DNA of 39,491 nt from Boseongicola sp. (GCA_028824715.1 JAPPCV010000076.1:1-39491); one strand, 5' to 3'; shown: positions 25,173 through 34,421, numbered from the stretch's first letter. Notes: generated by a model not told the origin, from the letters alone. Translations and numbers: made by a program.

Positions 25173-26030
25173 TCAGCTTCCGAATCCCTTTCCGAACGCT
25201 TCCTCCTTGATGAACCGCTCGGAGATGATCAGCAATATGATACCGGGCAGGGTCACGATCAGCGTGATCCCGGCGGCCGTCGTATCAAGGTTGCCGCCGG
25301 AAATCTTGGAAAACAGAAGTGTCGGCAAGGTGATGACCTGGCCTTGGCCCAGAAAGAAGGTCAGCAGAAAGATATTGGTCGAGACCAGGAAGGTGAACAG
25401 CGCGCCCGCGACCACGCCAGGCAGAAGCATCGGCAGGGTCACCCGCCATAGTATCTGCAACGGCCTGGCTCCGAGGATCATGGCCTGCTCCTCGAAATCG
25501 CGCCCGAGTCCTTGATAGACCGCCGTCAGCATCCGGACCATGTAAGGGATGGTCGGAATCAGGTGGGCAATGATGATTCCCGCATAACTGCCCGCGAGGC
25601 CCAACCGAATGAAGATCATCAGAAGCGCAATGCCGATAGCCGCTTCCGGCACGATCAGGGGTAGCGACAAGAAAAACTCGAAGGCGCTCTTCCCGGCGAA
25701 GCTCTCCCGCGCAAGCAGTCGCGCTACCGGAAGGCAGATGGCAAGGCAGATTGCGGTGACGACCAAACCGATGAAAACGGTGTTCACGGTTGCCTCCCAG
25801 ACTCGGCTGTAGGGCGACAGCACGTAATCCCAGGCCAACGGGAGCATCGACCTTTCGCGCTGCTCAAGCCACCAGGTTCCGGGCAAAAGTTCAGGCCAGG
25901 CCCACCGAAAGGCAAGGCTTTGGATGATCACTGGAAGAAAAGGGCCGACTATGAAGCCGGCAACAAGCAAGAGATAGATCTTCTGGAACGGCGACAGGCG
26001 CGTGCTCAGGGTATCATTCCCGCCCGCCAT
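25173..26030 (-). CDS. ABC transporter permease, PotC-like
   Basis: 285-residue inner-membrane permease of the spermidine/putrescine-iron type with six helices. The EAA-type loop EEQAMILGARPLQILWRVTLP lies near the middle, and LSLPLIVPEAAIGIALL is a typical Pot helix. ATG at 26030 is chosen: it begins two bases after the partner permease's stop, and longer starts would overlap that gene. It works with the neighbouring permease and ATPase. Confidence 0.9.
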   Translation of the reverse strand: MAGGNDTLSTRLSPFQKIYLLLVAGFIVGPFLPVIIQSLAFRWAWPELLPGTWWLEQRERSMLPLAWDYVLSPYSRVWEATVNTVFIGLVVTAICLAICLPVARLLARESFAGKSAFEFFLSLPLIVPEAAIGIALLMIFIRLGLAGSYAGIIIAHLIPTIPYMVRMLTAVYQGLGRDFEEQAMILGARPLQILWRVTLPMLLPGVVAGALFTFLVSTNIFLLTFFLGQGQVITLPTLLFSKISGGNLDTTAAGITLIVTLPGIILLIISERFIKEEAFGKGFGS

Positions 26031-26031
26031 G

Positions 26032-26961
26032 TCAGTGTCGCCCCATGCGTCGTTCGTACCGTCGGTACACCCAGAGGTAGGCAAAGAGGATCACCCCTGC
26101 AACTATCCCGATCGATACGACGGTTGCCATGCCCTGGAGCTGCAATGTGTAGTCGGCGTCGTTGAAATAGCGCCAGGCAACGACCGGAAGCGTATCCGGG
26201 AAGCCGCCACCCAGGATGAAAGGCGCTTCGAACGCACCGACGTTGAAAGCGAAACAAATCAGCGTCGATGACACGATTCCGGGAAGAATCTGTGGGAGCG
26301 TCACCCGGAAGAAGATCGCGCCGCGCCGTGCACCGAGAATGGCGGCCGCCTCTTCGGTTTCACGCCCGATGCCCAGCAAAACGGCATAGACGGCGAGCGT
26401 GATGAACGGCGTCTGTTTCCAGACATACACCGCGATGATTCCCCAACCGTAGTGCGTCTTCAGGATTTGCGGAAATTGCCCTGGGTCATCTATCAGCCCG
26501 GCAAACGCGACAATCCGCGAAAGGACGCCGCCGCTGCTGAGCATGATAACCGCCAGAGCGATGCCGACCGTATAGGGGATCATCAACGGCAGCTTGTAGA
26601 GGTACTTGTAGAGCCACTTGCCCGGGAAGGCCTTGATCAGCGCCAACGCCAGCATCGTGCCGAACACCAGCGCCAAAAGGGTCGAGACAGTCGCGTAGTA
26701 CAGCGTCAGCCAAAGGGATACCCAGAAGGTCTGCGACCCCCAAAGCGATCCGAAATACGAGAAGTCTGGAAAGGTATTGATCCCGAACCAGGGCGCGAAG
26801 CCGAGCGACTGCAACAGCGCCATCACAAGTGCGCCACCGAACAGGATCACCAGTACCGACAGAATCGGTATCAGCTGGAGCATCTGCAGGATTCGGGTGC
26901 GGCGCTCGCGCGCCGTCATGCCAACTGGCTCGGCTTCGGCAGGCACGTTTCGACTTGTCAT
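26032..26961 (-). CDS. ABC transporter permease, PotB-like
   Basis: 309-residue inner-membrane permease. TM1 (LIPILSVLVILFGGALVMALL, about 30-50) is followed by a periplasmic segment with FGSLWGSQTFWVSLWLTLYY. The EAA motif EEAAAILGARRGAIFFRVTLP lies near residues 202-222. It is first of the permease pair after the binding-protein gene, separated by a 51-bp gap containing a hairpin. Confidence 0.9.
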   Translation of the reverse strand: MTSRNVPAEAEPVGMTARERRTRILQMLQLIPILSVLVILFGGALVMALLQSLGFAPWFGINTFPDFSYFGSLWGSQTFWVSLWLTLYYATVSTLLALVFGTMLALALIKAFPGKWLYKYLYKLPLMIPYTVGIALAVIMLSSGGVLSRIVAFAGLIDDPGQFPQILKTHYGWGIIAVYVWKQTPFITLAVYAVLLGIGRETEEAAAILGARRGAIFFRVTLPQILPGIVSSTLICFAFNVGAFEAPFILGGGFPDTLPVVAWRYFNDADYTLQLQGMATVVSIGIVAGVILFAYLWVYRRYERRMGRH

Positions 26962-26972
26962 TGGTGGAATCG

Positions 26973-27001
26973 GGGCCGACCGCCGACATGGCGACCGGCC
27001 C
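26973..27001 (-). promoter_or_regulatory. Intergenic stem-loop between binding protein and permease
   Basis: Outer stem GGGCCG/CGGCCC and inner stem CGCC/GGCG, separated by symmetric two-base internal loops. It lies in the gap after the binding-protein stop and has no T-run. As in the other ABC operon, it may protect the upstream mRNA. Confidence 0.45.
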
Positions 27002-27012
27002 GGAACAGGGGA

Positions 27013-28362
27013 CTATTTCCCGAGATTCGCGTAGGCCGTGGCCACGACCTCTTCGATCGATGCCGTCGAGTCGCGCTCGATCACCTCGAGCCATGTCGCC
27101 TCGATGACGTCGACCAGCGTGGCGTTGGTGTCCGGTGCAGCATTGGCGTCCAGGTCAGCCTGCGTAACGCCGATAAGGCCTGGGGAGGCATTGACGATAC
27201 GTTCCGCATCTTCGGCACTGAGTTTCCACCCATCGATTCCTGATGGCATGCCGACGCTTTCGAGCTTGGAGACCTGACTGTCGACCGACGTCATCCAGTT
27301 CGCCAGCACAAGCGCGGCCGCACCGTTTGGAGCGTTGCCCGGAATGACCAGGTAGTTCTTGTTCTTGATCATCGTGTTCTCGGGAAACACGAACTGCCTT
27401 GCGGCTTCCGGATACGTGCCGATTTCCAGGCCCTTGGCAACGGCATACAGGCCGAACTTGCAACTGAAGTCGATCTCGCCGTTCAGGAACAGCCCATCAA
27501 GTGCCTTGTTATCCTCCGGATACCGAGGCGACCCTCCGGCGGCATCAAGAAGATTGGGTTCGATGCTCTGGAGATACTCAATCCCCGGAGAGATCAACCG
27601 CGCCAGTTCTTCCGGCGCAATGTCGTCGACCGACTGCTGGAACGGCGTGGCACCCGTGCCGTCAGGATTGTGCGCATAGACCGCCTCCTGAACAAACGTG
27701 TTGCCCAGGTAGTGTGGCGGCTTGACATAGGTGAACTTGCCCGGGTTGGCCTCCAGGTAGCCCTTCAGCTCGGCAAACGTCGACGGCACGTCCTCGTCCG
27801 CAACGCGCGCCGAATTGACGGCGCAGACATACTGCTCGCCTGACCAGGGAACCTCGGCCGAGTCGTTGGGAACGCCGAAGTCACGCACGTTCAGCATTGC
27901 CCTCGGGTCGCTCTCGTCCCACTCCAGATTTGCCGAATTCGGAAGGCTCTGGGCAAAACTGCCGAACAGTGCATCCTGACGCTTCAGGGTGGCGAAGTTC
28001 TCGCCGTTGATCCAGATCAAGTCGACGCTGCCCTGGCCAATGCCCTTGCCGGAGTGCTTTTCGGCAAGCACGAGGTCAACGGCATCCTTCGTGCTCGTGA
28101 TCCGTACCGGATTCAGCGTTACGCCTTTCTCCGCCATGGCTGGCGCAACGACACGGTCCATCCAGATGTTCAGAAGGTCGTTGCCGCCCCAGTAGTAGAT
28201 GTTGACCCCTCCTTCTTCGGCGGCGCGAGCCTCGACCGCCGCCCAATCGGCGTCGCCGGACAAGAAGGCGTCGCGGAACGCCGCGTCGTCCGGGTCAGCG
28301 GCCCAGACAGATGTGGCGGCACAAGCCGCGACAAGGCTGATTATCGAGAAATTTGGTTTCAT
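27013..28362 (-). CDS. Extracellular solute-binding protein of Pot-type ABC transporter
   Basis: 449-residue periplasmic binding protein. The signal peptide MKPNFSIISLVAACAATSVW is cleaved after AWA-type residues before ADPDD. GAGGAGG lies just upstream of the ATG at 28362, which excludes the longer frame. The mature part (VNIYYWGGNDLLNIWMDRVV, VDLIWINGENFATLK, FVFPENTMIKNKNYLVIPG) resembles the YnjB/PotD-like group, whose characterised members bind diverse small solutes. Operon order is ATPase, binding protein, permease, permease, nucleoside hydrolase. Ligand is probably a sugar or nucleoside, by context only. Confidence 0.88.
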   Translation of the reverse strand: MKPNFSIISLVAACAATSVWAADPDDAAFRDAFLSGDADWAAVEARAAEEGGVNIYYWGGNDLLNIWMDRVVAPAMAEKGVTLNPVRITSTKDAVDLVLAEKHSGKGIGQGSVDLIWINGENFATLKRQDALFGSFAQSLPNSANLEWDESDPRAMLNVRDFGVPNDSAEVPWSGEQYVCAVNSARVADEDVPSTFAELKGYLEANPGKFTYVKPPHYLGNTFVQEAVYAHNPDGTGATPFQQSVDDIAPEELARLISPGIEYLQSIEPNLLDAAGGSPRYPEDNKALDGLFLNGEIDFSCKFGLYAVAKGLEIGTYPEAARQFVFPENTMIKNKNYLVIPGNAPNGAAALVLANWMTSVDSQVSKLESVGMPSGIDGWKLSAEDAERIVNASPGLIGVTQADLDANAAPDTNATLVDVIEATWLEVIERDSTASIEEVVATAYANLGK

Positions 28363-28403
28363 CACTTTCCTCCTCAGGATTTGAAGTTGTCTATTCTCTG
28401 GCC

Positions 28404-29453
28404 TTACCCACTGAGTAGCCACACTTGCTCCGGCGCGATCTCAAGCTGAACATCGTCGCCAACATCAAGCATTCGACGGGCGTTCTCGGTGACATCGATT
28501 TCCTGTTCGTTGCATGCAACCCTGTATGTGACGCTGGCACCGAAAAAATCCCGCGCCATGATGCGGCCTCGCAATCCTGAACCAGCCGACTTGAATGGCC
28601 CAATGTTCATGTCCAGCGCCTCGGCTCTGAGCAGGACTTGCACGGCGTCACCGGCGGACCGGTCGTTCTGATGAGGACAGTCGATGTCGCCCAGGGCGGT
28701 TCTGACCCTGTTCCGAGACAGGAGCTTGCCGGAGTAGATGTTCGTTGCGCCCATGAAATCCGCAACGTCAAGCGATCTCGGGTAGCGGTATATGCGCTCG
28801 GGCGTGTCGTATTGCGCGAGTTGCCCGTCAAATATGACCGCCACACGATCGGCCAGCTCCATAGCCTCGACCTGGTCGTGTGTAACGAAAATGGTCGTGA
28901 TGCCGAACTGTTGCTGCAGGTCGCGAATGAAACGCCGCATTTCCACACGGAGCTTGGTATCAAGATTTGCGAGCGGCTCATCCATCATGAGGATTGATGG
29001 CTTGGTGATCAGGGTTCGTGCGACAGCTACCCGTTGCATCTGCCCGCCTGACAGCTGCGCCGGAAACCGGGTACGGAACTGGGTTAGCTGAACCACCTCC
29101 AGAATTTCGTCGAGCCTTCTGGCGATTTCTGCCTTTGACTCGCCTCTGACACTGGGGCCGAAGGCGACGTTCTTTTCCACTGTCATGTGCGGGAACAGCG
29201 CGAATCGTTGGAACACCATGCCCACGTTGCGATCCTGAACGGCTTGTTCGGAGACATCCTTGCCGTCGAACAGGATTGCGCCGTTGCTGGGACGTTCCAG
29301 CCCCGAGATCATCCTGAGCGTGGTGGTCTTTCCGCAACCGGAAGGTCCGAGCAAGGCAACGAGTTCGCCTGAGCAAATGTCCAGATCAAGGTTCTCGATG
29401 GCAACGAAGTTGCCGAATTGCTTCCTGACCGAGTTTAGCCGGACCTGGGTCAC
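28404..29453 (-). CDS. ABC transporter ATP-binding protein, PotA/FbpC type
   Basis: 349-residue cytosolic ATPase. Walker A GPSGCGKTT near 35-43, Q-loop VFQRFALFPH, signature LSGGQMQR, Walker B ILMMDEPLANLD and VTHDQ are intact, and a TOBE domain occupies roughly 280-345. It starts with GTG, with GGAG seven bases upstream. First gene of the transport operon behind the operator-bearing promoter at 29486-29527. Confidence 0.94.
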   Translation of the reverse strand: MTQVRLNSVRKQFGNFVAIENLDLDICSGELVALLGPSGCGKTTTLRMISGLERPSNGAILFDGKDVSEQAVQDRNVGMVFQRFALFPHMTVEKNVAFGPSVRGESKAEIARRLDEILEVVQLTQFRTRFPAQLSGGQMQRVAVARTLITKPSILMMDEPLANLDTKLRVEMRRFIRDLQQQFGITTIFVTHDQVEAMELADRVAVIFDGQLAQYDTPERIYRYPRSLDVADFMGATNIYSGKLLSRNRVRTALGDIDCPHQNDRSAGDAVQVLLRAEALDMNIGPFKSAGSGLRGRIMARDFFGASVTYRVACNEQEIDVTENARRMLDVGDDVQLEIAPEQVWLLSG

Positions 29454-29485
29454 ACATTTCTCCCGGGAGAATTTCTGTATATCTC

Positions 29486-29527
29486 AATTTGTATCGACAA
29501 ATCTACATGGGCCGAAGTTCGAGTCAA
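29486..29527 (-). promoter_or_regulatory. Promoter and GntR-type operator of the transport operon
   Basis: Reading leftward, TTGACT (29522-29527) and TAGATT (29500-29505) are 16 bases apart. The 20-mer AATTTGTATCGACAAATCTA at 29486-29505 covers the -10 box; its arms ATTTGT/ACAAAT form a near-palindrome. It matches 16 of 20 bases of a site at 35272-35291 in front of the sugar-enzyme genes, so both are probably bound by the GntR/UTRA regulator encoded between them. Confidence 0.55.
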
Positions 29528-30957
29528 CATTTTCGGGCCGCATGCGAAGACAATCCTCCATGTGCCTGAATCAAGGGCAATTGCTCCATTCCGGACCACG
29601 CGGCAAATTCCAGAAAGTCGTCCGCCCAGAACCCCGGGACCAGCACGAAGTGGTGCTCCAACCCGTGCTCCATAACGCTCGTCACGACGTCTTCCGCGCT
29701 GCAGGCCTGCCCGCGATCAGAAAACCCGGTGACCCAACCGCGACACCCGGCGAAGCCTGACTCGCCCATTGCCCTGACCTGGCCCTCGACGGCGAAGGCA
29801 GCCATTCCGCTACGGGCGACACGCAGCACGGAGTGTGGCCCATCAGCGAACTCAAAGTCGGCAATCGTTCCAAATTTCGGCCCTTCCTGCGTGCCACGCC
29901 CGATCATCGGGTGATTGATCCATGCGACCCGGCCGGCGCCGGCCATGTAGAGCGGCCCGCCGCCGCCATGCCACATCAGGATGCGGTCATCGGAAAACTG
30001 CGGCGAAGTCATGTCCAGCAGGCTGCCGACCCTTCCGGTAATCGACCGCACCACCATCTGGGTGACCGTCCCAAGCACGTCGCCTTCCGACGCGATGGCC
30101 ATGTTGTCCTTCTCTTCAAGCCAGCTGAAGGCGGCACCGGGATGCATGCCCGGGCATTCCTGAAGGGCGGGCCAGTCGGACACGGCCAAGCCGTCATAAC
30201 CGTCCTGGCTGGCAATCTTCCGCAGTGCCAACGCCGCACGGACTGTCAATGCCATCTGCTTATCGGACACGCCTTGAATTTCGCCGCATGCTCCCATCGC
30301 CGCGGATTCGGTCTCGACCTCGCTGTCGTTAGCGCCGGTCATGGCTTCGACCATCTGGTGAATGTCCACATGCACCGGCTCGACTCCAAGTTGGCGAGCA
30401 AGTGCATCGCACGACACGTCCATGTTGTAGAAGGTCGGGGCCAGTCCGCCGACCACCCCGATTCGTGCCCCCTTCAGCCTTTCCCTGGCAGAAAGTGCCC
30501 GAAGGCTGCGCGACAAGCGATCGCGTAGGGCGGGATCCTCCGGAGCGCCAAAGTACCACTGAACCGGGCTCCTGGAGAGGTCGCGGACGCCACGCGCGAT
30601 AGACAGGCTCATATTGAGGGAAACGAAGTTGTTGAGCTGGATGTCGTTCTCATGGGTTGGCTCTGGAGTTGCCCACACCCCCATCGGCGTCTCGTCCATC
30701 GCGACCTCCCGCGCCACGTCACCCATCGTGAAGCCGCCGTGAATCAGAAGCATGAAACCGGCCCCCTGTGCCCGACAGTGTTCCAGGGCCTCGCGGGCAC
30801 CGGCGCCGTCCATCGGGACATTCGGCGCAACAGCCACCTGACCTTCCACAGCGGCCACGAGTTCCTCGACCGCCCCTAGACAGGCCTCGAATACACCGTG
30901 TCGCTCGGGGAAGTAGCTCGGCAAGGACGCCCTTATGATTCCGACGGTCAGGGTCAT
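29524..30957 (-). CDS. L-fucose/L-arabinose isomerase-like protein
   Basis: 477-residue protein of the FucI/AraA-like fold. The N-terminal domain begins VGIIRASLPSYFPERHGVF. The middle part has GVVGGLAPTFYNMDVS (about 206-221) and the C-terminal metal-site region has ALQECPGMHPGAAFSWLEE, ILMWHGGGGPLYMAG and NHPMIGRGTQEGP. These match the branch annotated as L-fucose isomerase-like. Characterised relatives interconvert aldoses and ketoses (for example L-fucose/L-fuculose, D-arabinose/D-ribulose) with Mn. GGAG six bases upstream fixes the ATG at 30957. It follows the GntR gene by 13 bases. Together with the epimerase, kinase and aldolase genes it would provide a ketose for phosphorylation. Substrate is not proven. 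Confidence 0.8.
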   Translation of the reverse strand: MTLTVGIIRASLPSYFPERHGVFEACLGAVEELVAAVEGQVAVAPNVPMDGAGAREALEHCRAQGAGFMLLIHGGFTMGDVAREVAMDETPMGVWATPEPTHENDIQLNNFVSLNMSLSIARGVRDLSRSPVQWYFGAPEDPALRDRLSRSLRALSARERLKGARIGVVGGLAPTFYNMDVSCDALARQLGVEPVHVDIHQMVEAMTGANDSEVETESAAMGACGEIQGVSDKQMALTVRAALALRKIASQDGYDGLAVSDWPALQECPGMHPGAAFSWLEEKDNMAIASEGDVLGTVTQMVVRSITGRVGSLLDMTSPQFSDDRILMWHGGGGPLYMAGAGRVAWINHPMIGRGTQEGPKFGTIADFEFADGPHSVLRVARSGMAAFAVEGQVRAMGESGFAGCRGWVTGFSDRGQACSAEDVVTSVMEHGLEHHFVLVPGFWADDFLEFAAWSGMEQLPLIQAHGGLSSHAARKC

Positions 30958-30970
30958 GGTTTCTCCGGGG

Positions 30971-31708
30971 TTAGATCGGATCGGTCTTCCTGGCCGACCC
31001 TGAAAGGTTGAACACAATTGGCGTCGCGCGGAACACCTGATCGTGGAAGACAGGCAGATCCGTGTCGTCATATGCCGTACAGGCCACAGACAGAATCGGG
31101 GTACCAGACTCGATGCCTAGATGCTCTGCGACGTCAAACGAAGCGGCACAAGGGTGAACGGTCTCGGACGCGCGGGTCCAGGCAAGGTTGAATCGGTCGG
31201 AGAGGATGCGCAGGATCGACTGGTCGGGTCCGAACTCGGGGAATGCGTCCGGTGCGAGCCCCGTGACCAGGCTCGTCGGAACCCATGTGCTGACCAGCAT
31301 CTCCGGTTCGCCATCCACTGTCCTCAGGCGGTGGATGCGTGCGACCGGAACGTCGAAGACTTCCGTTACGTCTTCGGGCGGATCAGGATGGGGCACGTCA
31401 ATGCCGATCAGTTTCGCACCTGGAACCCGACCCTTGCGGAGCACCGCGTCCGTAAAGGACGCCAGGCAGGTCTCCTGCTGCGGTGACAGGCAGTTGACGT
31501 GATAGCCACTGCCTTGCCGGGAGGCGAGGTATCCTGCATCCACCAGCATTTCCAAGGACTTGCGAATCGTTACTCGACTCACCTTGAAGGTTCCGGCCAG
31601 CGATTCCTCCGACGGCAGCCTGGTGCCGACCGAGTATTGGTTCGACTTCAGCCGTTTCAATATCTCGTCGTGGACGACCATGTATTTTGGAGCGACGCGC
31701 TCGTTCAT
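30971..31708 (-). CDS. GntR-family regulator, HutC/UTRA subfamily
   Basis: 245-residue repressor-type regulator. The N-terminal winged helix (about 8-75) contains GTRLPSEESLAGTFKVSRVT and IRKSLEMLVDAGYLASRQGSGYHV. A UTRA ligand-binding domain follows, with a typical end ILSVACTAYDDTDLPVFHDQ. It sits inside the sugar regulon between the aldolase and isomerase genes. Two 20-bp sites with 16 identical bases, over the promoters at 29.5 and 35.3 kb, are its likely operators. UTRA domains usually sense a phosphorylated sugar or amino acid intermediate. Confidence 0.93.
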   Translation of the reverse strand: MNERVAPKYMVVHDEILKRLKSNQYSVGTRLPSEESLAGTFKVSRVTIRKSLEMLVDAGYLASRQGSGYHVNCLSPQQETCLASFTDAVLRKGRVPGAKLIGIDVPHPDPPEDVTEVFDVPVARIHRLRTVDGEPEMLVSTWVPTSLVTGLAPDAFPEFGPDQSILRILSDRFNLAWTRASETVHPCAASFDVAEHLGIESGTPILSVACTAYDDTDLPVFHDQVFRATPIVFNLSGSARKTDPI

Positions 31709-31924
31709 GCCGCCGCACCTGCAAGTTGACCGGTCGAGTTCATCACGAAGTGATCCTCCGCCCCCGCCAAGTCATTCCGGAGCGGGAGCGACCCGCATCA
31801 AGATGCGCTGCTCCCAGGCCGTTTCGGGCTTGCTTCGTGCCGTCGACAGAAACCACTCCGGAAGTGCGCGGCAGCGTCAGCCTGCCCGCGAACCGTGCGG
31901 ACATTCGTGTGAACGACAGCGTGG

Positions 31925-32848
31925 TCATCGCAACGCCTCCGCCAGGCGTTCCAATCGCCGCAGGCCTTCGCTCGCCATCCAGCGCGTCGTTGCATCTTTC
32001 CCCTTGGTCCCGAAGACTTCGATCGCATCGCTCCATGCGGCGCGACCGCACATGAAACCGGCCGGTTTCACGCCGGCACTCCGTGCCATCTTCAGGCCGG
32101 CCTCGAACTGGCCGAATGTCACCCCGGCACTCAAATACAGGATCGGGATGTTTCCGGCGGCCTCGGCAGCGGCGCGAAAGGCACGTTCCACCTCCGCCAC
32201 CGACATATTGGGTTCCCCGATCCCCTCCACATGCCCCAGGCTCACCGGCAGCTCAACCTTGAGGATATCGACACAGAACTCTGCGGCCGCAAAAACGCGG
32301 GTCGCGCGCTCAACCAGCGAAGGCTTCAGTTTCGCGAACGCCGCAGACGCGGTGTCAGGCACCGAACGGTCATAGACAAGGGGTTCGAACAGAAACTGGA
32401 TCCCCTCGACCCGGCATTCCTCTCCAATGCGCCGAACCAGCGCCTGCTTCCTGAGATTGATCCCGGGTTCATCATCGGGAGCGTAGTAGAGAAAGAACTT
32501 CAACACTCTGACGCCAAGACTGGCGTAGTCCGAAATCCTCAAGTTATCCGGAAGAACCGTGATCCGGTCCTCTTCCGCGATCCGGTAGACGTCCGCTTCG
32601 TAGGCCAATATCGGCAGACAGGGCGCATGAATGGTGGACAGGAGATCGGGTCCGTATTCCGCGTCCACCAGCAGCGTCGTTGCGGCGCGGCTCATCGTAT
32701 CTGCAACAATGCGCTTGAAGGTGAACAGATCGTCGTCCTGCGCGGCATCACCCCGGGCGTCGCGCAGTGCAGCGCCGAGACCGCTGCCCATGTCCACCGC
32801 GATGCCGCAGATCGGTTGATGGTTGGTCAGGGCCGGCGCGGAGGTCAT
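31925..32848 (-). CDS. LacD-like (tagatose-1,6-bisphosphate type) class I aldolase
   Basis: 307-residue TIM-barrel aldolase resembling LacD and sulfofructosephosphate aldolase (YihT). Characteristic segments are LLVDAEYGPDL (near 60), VRVLKFFLYYAPDDEPG, with the Lys likely to be the Schiff-base former, FLFEPLVYDRS and VDILKVELPVSLGHV. Such enzymes cleave ketose phosphates to dihydroxyacetone phosphate plus an aldehyde. The ATG at 32848 overlaps the DhaK stop (ATGA), so the genes are co-translated; a GTG nine bases earlier is an alternative. A 216-bp gap to the GntR gene holds no gene. The neighbouring kinase would make its substrate. Confidence 0.82.
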   Translation of the reverse strand: MTSAPALTNHQPICGIAVDMGSGLGAALRDARGDAAQDDDLFTFKRIVADTMSRAATTLLVDAEYGPDLLSTIHAPCLPILAYEADVYRIAEEDRITVLPDNLRISDYASLGVRVLKFFLYYAPDDEPGINLRKQALVRRIGEECRVEGIQFLFEPLVYDRSVPDTASAAFAKLKPSLVERATRVFAAAEFCVDILKVELPVSLGHVEGIGEPNMSVAEVERAFRAAAEAAGNIPILYLSAGVTFGQFEAGLKMARSAGVKPAGFMCGRAAWSDAIEVFGTKGKDATTRWMASEGLRRLERLAEALR

Positions 32849-33873
32849 GCCGGGCACTCGTCCGTCAGTTCAACTTTCGGGAATGCCGGCGTGTCTGACG
32901 GTGCGCACCAGAACCCCAGCATCTCGTCGTCCGGCTCGAACAGCGAAATCGAGAAACCGCCCGTTTCCTGCGTCGTCACAAAGCTGCCGACCATCGGTGC
33001 AATTGCCCGTACCTTGTGCAAAGCCAATGACTTCACGGTTTCTGCCCAAATTGTCAGCAATTCCATCATCGTAGTCCCGCCCATGCCATTGACGATGACG
33101 GCTGCCCGCCCGCCCTCCGGGATCGGCCGGTCATCCAGGAGGCGTCGGATCATCTCTTCGACCAGATTTCGAACAGGTCCGGTCTTGACCCTTCCCATGC
33201 CTGGCTCACCGTGCACGCCCATCCCCAGATAGATCTCATCATCCGGCAGGCTGAACATCGGCTGCCCGGTCAGGGGAGAAGTCCCCGGAGAGACCGCTGC
33301 AGCTAGCGTGACGGTGCGTTCGCGCACGTCCTCACCGAGTCGCATCAGCCGTTCCAACGGCCATCCCGCCTCCGCCGCCGCGCCAAGGATCTTGTAGATG
33401 AACATCGTCCCCGGAGCGCCGCGTCGGTCAGCCCGCCGTTCGGGCGGCGCCGCCGAGATGTCGTCATACATGAGAAGGGGCACGACCTTCATGCCCTCTT
33501 CCTCGGCCAGCATCGTTGCGGCACGGCCGTTGATGACATCTCCGGAATGTCGGGAAATCAGCAAAATCGTGCCGGCTGCCCCGTTGACCTCGCGAATGCC
33601 ATCAAGGATCAGGTCGGCCGAAGGCGCCGCAAACACGTCTCCAACCACGTTTGCGTCAAGAACTCCCTGGCCGACGAAGCCCATCGCGATCGGCTCGTGA
33701 CCGGAGCCGTTGCCGATCAGCAGCGTCACCGATGAATCCGGGTCCTTCCGATTCCGCCGACGCACGACAATGCGCGGATCAAGTGCGCCGCGACGCACAT
33801 GCGGGCAGGCGCTGACGAATCCGTCGATCATGTCGTCGACCATTGTTGACGGATCGTTGAACAGCTTCTTCAC
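32845..33873 (-). CDS. DhaK-type ketose/dihydroxyacetone kinase, substrate-binding subunit
   Basis: 342-residue subunit that covalently binds a keto substrate as a hemiaminal. GNGSGHEPIAMGFVG (54-68) and AAPSADLILDGI are DhaK hallmarks, and the substrate-binding His221 lies in GMGVHGEPGMGR, equivalent to His218/230 of known enzymes. The start overlaps the DhaL stop (ATGA). Since a DhaL subunit is encoded next door but no DhaM phosphotransferase gene is seen, the pair may use ATP, as do the tetrose and erythrulose kinases of this family. Substrate is probably a ketose other than dihydroxyacetone, given the epimerase and isomerase. Confidence 0.9.
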   Translation of the reverse strand: MKKLFNDPSTMVDDMIDGFVSACPHVRRGALDPRIVVRRRNRKDPDSSVTLLIGNGSGHEPIAMGFVGQGVLDANVVGDVFAAPSADLILDGIREVNGAAGTILLISRHSGDVINGRAATMLAEEEGMKVVPLLMYDDISAAPPERRADRRGAPGTMFIYKILGAAAEAGWPLERLMRLGEDVRERTVTLAAAVSPGTSPLTGQPMFSLPDDEIYLGMGVHGEPGMGRVKTGPVRNLVEEMIRRLLDDRPIPEGGRAAVIVNGMGGTTMMELLTIWAETVKSLALHKVRAIAPMVGSFVTTQETGGFSISLFEPDDEMLGFWCAPSDTPAFPKVELTDECPA

Positions 33874-34421
33874 GAAACGGTCTCCCGGGCGAGCGTTTCA
33901 AGAATCAGGACCAGGGAGACCGCGCCTGGATCAAGATGCCCAACGCCACCGCCCTCGACATGTTGTGCGCGGCCGCATCTGGCACGCATGCCTTGGGTCG
34001 CGTCCCGGCCCGCTTCTGCTGCTGAAACGGCTTCGGAAAATGACATTCCGCCCGCAAGTGCCGCAGCCGCCGGGGCGAGCGAATCGACCAGGCTCTTGCC
34101 GCCTGGCTGAACTTCTCCCAGATCGCAGATCCGGGCGCAGGCGCGCTCCAGTCCCTTGGCCAGATCGCTGCCGTCTTCCAGGTGCCGCTCGATTTCATGC
34201 AACACCAATCCAAAAAGCGTTCCCGAGGCGCCGCCCGAAGCCCGCATGAACGCCTTTGCGCGCTTTCCGTCCGCGGCTGTGGCCGCATGCGTCAGGCCAC
34301 GGACAAGCGTTGTTCCGTGATCGCCGTCGCCAACGGCAGCGTCCAATGCGTTCAACTCTTGCATCCTGGAACCCACCGCCTCGTGAAGGCCGCGAAAGAA
34401 GATTTCAGCCGACATCGGCAA
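33870..34421 (-). CDS. DhaL-type nucleotide-binding subunit of the ketose kinase
   Basis: 183-residue helical subunit. LDAAVGDGDHGTTL (about 26-39) carries the Asp residues that coordinate Mg-nucleotide, followed by GGASGTLFGLVL and KSLVDSLAPAAAAL. The C-terminal ATQGMRARCGRAQHVEGGG then GHLDPGA is conserved in DhaL. It works with the DhaK-type protein to phosphorylate a ketose. The start lies within the 3' end of the epimerase gene; ATG at 34415 is an alternative. Confidence 0.9.
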   Translation of the reverse strand: MPMSAEIFFRGLHEAVGSRMQELNALDAAVGDGDHGTTLVRGLTHAATAADGKRAKAFMRASGGASGTLFGLVLHEIERHLEDGSDLAKGLERACARICDLGEVQPGGKSLVDSLAPAAAALAGGMSFSEAVSAAEAGRDATQGMRARCGRAQHVEGGGVGHLDPGAVSLVLILETLARETVS

